The notes beneath the pieces were generated by a model, which saw only the letters and a program-made list of their open reading frames with translations, made no database searches and had not been told where the DNA came from. A program made the position numbers and the translations under genes. Below, piece after piece: positions 62,957 to 64,000 of a DNA stretch of 64,000 nucleotides (its first letter is position 1; each line of letters begins with the position of its first letter). This DNA comes from Glandiceps talaboti (taxonomy: Eukaryota; Hemichordata; Enteropneusta; Spengelidae), in NCBI RefSeq assembly GCF_964340395.1, contig NC_135550.1, positions 13,668,408 to 13,732,407 on the forward strand, given 5' to 3'.

Positions 62957-64000
62957 CTGAAGAAGAGAAAGATGATTATGCCGTGGAATAATTTTTGAAA
63001 GGCAAAGGAACGGAGTAATATTCAGGGAAGAAAAGTGTGTAGAATGCACTGAGCTGATCATGATGTCATCAATAATGTACTGTTTCAAATGAAGTCAAAT
63101 AAATGCACCAGAAACATCCATATTAAAAGTACAGTGATCTAGAAATACACCGATATACAGTAGGTTCTTGTTGTATTATTGGGGGAGGGGGAGGGAGGGA
63201 GGGGGTGGGAGTATGTTAAGCTACTTAGTTAGGCTTCATAATATGACATTTCTCCGTAATCTTAAATCCATTACGGGGTCTCAAATATCACAGAAAATAC
63301 TGGGTTTATTGCTCCTAAAAAGGTGGAAGGCCATTTCATTACAGTAAAGAAGGCCATTAAAATGTATGATATCAGATTCTGTTCATCCCTCTATTCTTCT
63401 CTCTGACAGAAAGGCTTAAACTAAGAACTCACCAGACTCTTTACTACATAGAGATTGCAACATCAAAACAAACTACCTGCGTCACAGATCGTACATCATA
63501 CATAATTCCATACGTTGATTTCATTCATACATGTTTATTACCTGTTACATATTTCAAATTAAGCAATGTGCTAATCTTTGCAAAGCATTTTTATTTTATA
63601 ATAGATTTGGATGTATTTTTTATTACCACGTCTTTTCATTGTTTAAGATTTTATGACGTCTTCTCTTTTATTTCCTTGATATGTATATTTATGATTTTAA
63701 GATTTACTGAGGTTTTCTTTCTTTGTATTGATGTCTCCTCTGACATTTCAAATATTACAACTCCTAATTCTTGATCAAAAATAATAAGCAATATAATAGA
63801 CATATAACAAATATATATTGTAGATACCTCATTCAGAAAAAAAGACATAAAAATGTCAAACTCTTCATATATCAAATTGATGCATTTGAAATTTTTAGCA
63901 TACAGCCCATTTCAACTTACCATTCACCGGCTCTGTTTACATGCAATATAACCATGCAGAAACCAATAAGAAACTGCACATTCTCTATACTAACATAACA
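62957..64000. other. Right edge, upstream of visible TIR exon
   Basis: The exon before 62956 must end in phase 1 and encode the TIR start; I did not find it here. A donor-like GAATGGTAAGTTG (minus, near 63917) is followed back by no open frame that fits. A G-rich tract lies at 63181-63208. The rest is AT-rich with no feature seen. Confidence 0.4.

Noticed and set aside
63900-63930. Possible upstream TIR exon donor on the minus strand
   Set aside because: A consensus GTAAGT is present but the phase-1 frame before it meets a stop within six codons and shows no TIR sequence.

Overview
This is a eukaryotic, intron-rich, AT-rich window. It carries four complete protein-coding genes, and the 3' part of a fifth gene runs off the right edge. 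All gene calls come from reading exons on both strands, checking splice sites and reading frame, and matching proteins to remembered vertebrate orthologues. The dynein regulatory complex gene implies an animal with motile cilia. A TIR-plus-SAM protein of a type expanded in marine invertebrates, small introns and dense foldback elements and minisatellites suggest a non-vertebrate bilaterian such as a hemichordate, cephalochordate or lophotrochozoan. The species cannot be fixed from the sequence.

Layout: 1-2211 has no gene. DNPH1 lies on the minus strand (4 exons, 4903 to 2212). Divergent from it is MAD2L1BP/p31comet (plus, 2 exons, 6825-8240). After a repeat-rich gap comes TTC27 (minus, 22 exons, 30366 to 12921). 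It shares a compact head-to-head promoter of about 0.5 kb with DRC7 (plus, 15 exons including a 21-nt microexon, 30871-55969). DRC7 converges on a TIR-SAM gene (minus, 3 visible exons, 62956 to 58715) whose 5' exons are missing. Reconstructed lengths are DNPH1 141 aa, MAD2L1BP 248 aa, TTC27 845 aa and DRC7 883 aa, close to vertebrate orthologues except for a shorter DNPH1.

The genes do not form one pathway. DNPH1 is nucleotide-pool hygiene, p31comet is spindle-checkpoint and HORMA remodelling, TTC27 is a TPR protein, DRC7 is an axonemal nexin-dynein subunit, and the TIR-SAM protein is probably innate immunity or NAD signalling.

The non-coding part is unusually rich in structured repeats. There are at least ten palindromic or MITE-like elements with recognisable target-site duplications (TA, TTAA, 8 bp, 9-10 bp). 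A 2.45-kb minisatellite of 69-bp units sits in a DRC7 intron, with a lone unit about 44 kb away. There is also a composite element with two tandem-repeat cores, several smaller minisatellites, and a LINE 3' end. Points most worth attention: a substituted catalytic Glu in DNPH1, a transglutaminase-like Cys-His-acid set in DRC7, a coding 36-bp repeat linker in the TIR-SAM gene, a GC-AG intron and exon-edge tandem duplications in TTC27, and a foldback element sitting beside a splice donor.
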